In this document: positions 52,444-52,607 of the stretch, one piece after another | Position numbering within the stretch: the first letter of the stretch is position 1 | How the letters are laid out: the number at the start of each line of letters is the position of its first letter | Assembly (NCBI GenBank): GCA_031431125.1 | Contig: JANPCX010000027.1 | Span: forward strand, 1 to 52,607 | Reading direction: 5' to 3' | Source of the DNA: JANPCX01 sp031431125 | Lineage (GTDB): Bacteria > Pseudomonadota > Gammaproteobacteria > Burkholderiales > Burkholderiaceae_C | Length of the DNA: 52,607 nucleotides | Program-made: the position numbers and the translations under genes | The notes under the pieces: model-generated | What the model was told of the DNA's origin: nothing | Databases searched by the model: none | Seen by the model: only the letters and a program-made list of their open reading frames with translations

Positions 52444-52607
52444 CTAGTACTGCGACTCAGAAATAACGAAACATGAAAACGTGTACTCGACCCAATGGCG
52501 GCGTTGCAAATCCTCGCGATACCTCGGTATCGCTGCGGTTTGCGCCTTGCCCTTGGGCCGACTCCACTACTTTCATTTGTTCCGTTATTTCTGAGTCGCA
52601 GTACTAG
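52444..52607. mobile_element. Foldback (MITE-like) element 3 at the window edge
   Basis: About 164 bp, or 156 bp if the terminal CTAG copies are target duplication (CTAG is its own complement, so ends and duplication cannot be told apart). Terminal repeats start TACTGCGACTCAGAAATAAC and match with one or two differences over about 28 bases. The inner parts are also roughly complementary, so the whole element folds back. It contains GCGGCGTTGCAA (52499-52510), hairpin GCGATACC-TC-GGTATCGC (52516-52533) and GCGGTTTGCGCCTTGC (ending 52550). No ORF. The window ends on its last base, as happens when assembly stops at a multicopy repeat. Confidence 0.82.

Overview
The window looks like a high-GC betaproteobacterial chromosome, most likely Comamonadaceae (Burkholderiales). 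I base this on gene families and local gene orders recalled for that family (DUF3460-scpA, sspB-sspA-petCBA, hisIE-DUF4870-HIT-tatABC, secA beside an M23 peptidase and a DUF721 gene) and on codon style. No database search was possible. It contains about 49 protein genes, 13 intact tRNAs and one broken tRNA. There is no rRNA, CRISPR array, integrase or transposase gene.

Layout. 1-1.7 kb: the end of a SenB-like glycosyltransferase overlapping a SelD/SenC selenophosphate synthetase (selenoneine type). 1.76-4.4 kb: a leftward array of 13 tRNA genes behind an rRNA-type boxA, with an HNH endonuclease gene at its downstream end; the first tRNA (Gly-GCC) is split by a 267-bp foldback element. 4.5-5.4 kb: an HTH-like gene facing a small uncertain ORF across a palindrome-rich control region. 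5.4-10.7 kb: gspA/gspB, a SOUL protein, a ceramidase-like membrane protein with a second foldback element at its stop codon, a redoxin and an AT-rich lipoprotein. 10.7-21.3 kb: argJ, secA, an M23 peptidase, a DUF721 gene, tRNA-Thr, sspB-sspA, petC-petB-petA and mscL. 21.4-27 kb: DUF1631, pdxA, a NIF3-family gene and a DegQ/DegS-type protease. 27-32.3 kb: tatC-tatB-tatA, HIT, DUF4870, hisE-hisI, nudix, DUF815 and slmA. 32.3-39.8 kb: a HAD nucleotidase, a fluoroacetate-dehalogenase-like hydrolase, argB, dsbC, a Cys-rich lipoprotein, a UbiH-like monooxygenase, ychF and a sterol-desaturase-like hydroxylase. 40-43.2 kb: an orphan ParA, a LuxR-type response regulator and a hybrid histidine kinase. 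43.2-46.7 kb: panC, panB, scpA, DUF3460 and an OmlA-like lipoprotein. 46.7-52.2 kb: an HD-GYP response regulator, a FIST sensor and a large hybrid kinase, apparently one operon. 52.44-52.61 kb: a third foldback element that ends exactly at the window edge.

Most of the window is ordinary core metabolism and housekeeping: arginine, histidine, pantothenate and B6 synthesis, Sec and Tat export, the bc1 complex and stringent-starvation proteins. The unusual material is the irregular tRNA array and a set of three transposase-less foldback elements. Their terminal repeats differ, but each holds a related internal core: a GCGTTGC block, a perfect central hairpin, then a CGCCTTGC block. One copy sits in the D-arm of a tRNA gene, one at a stop codon and one at the window end.
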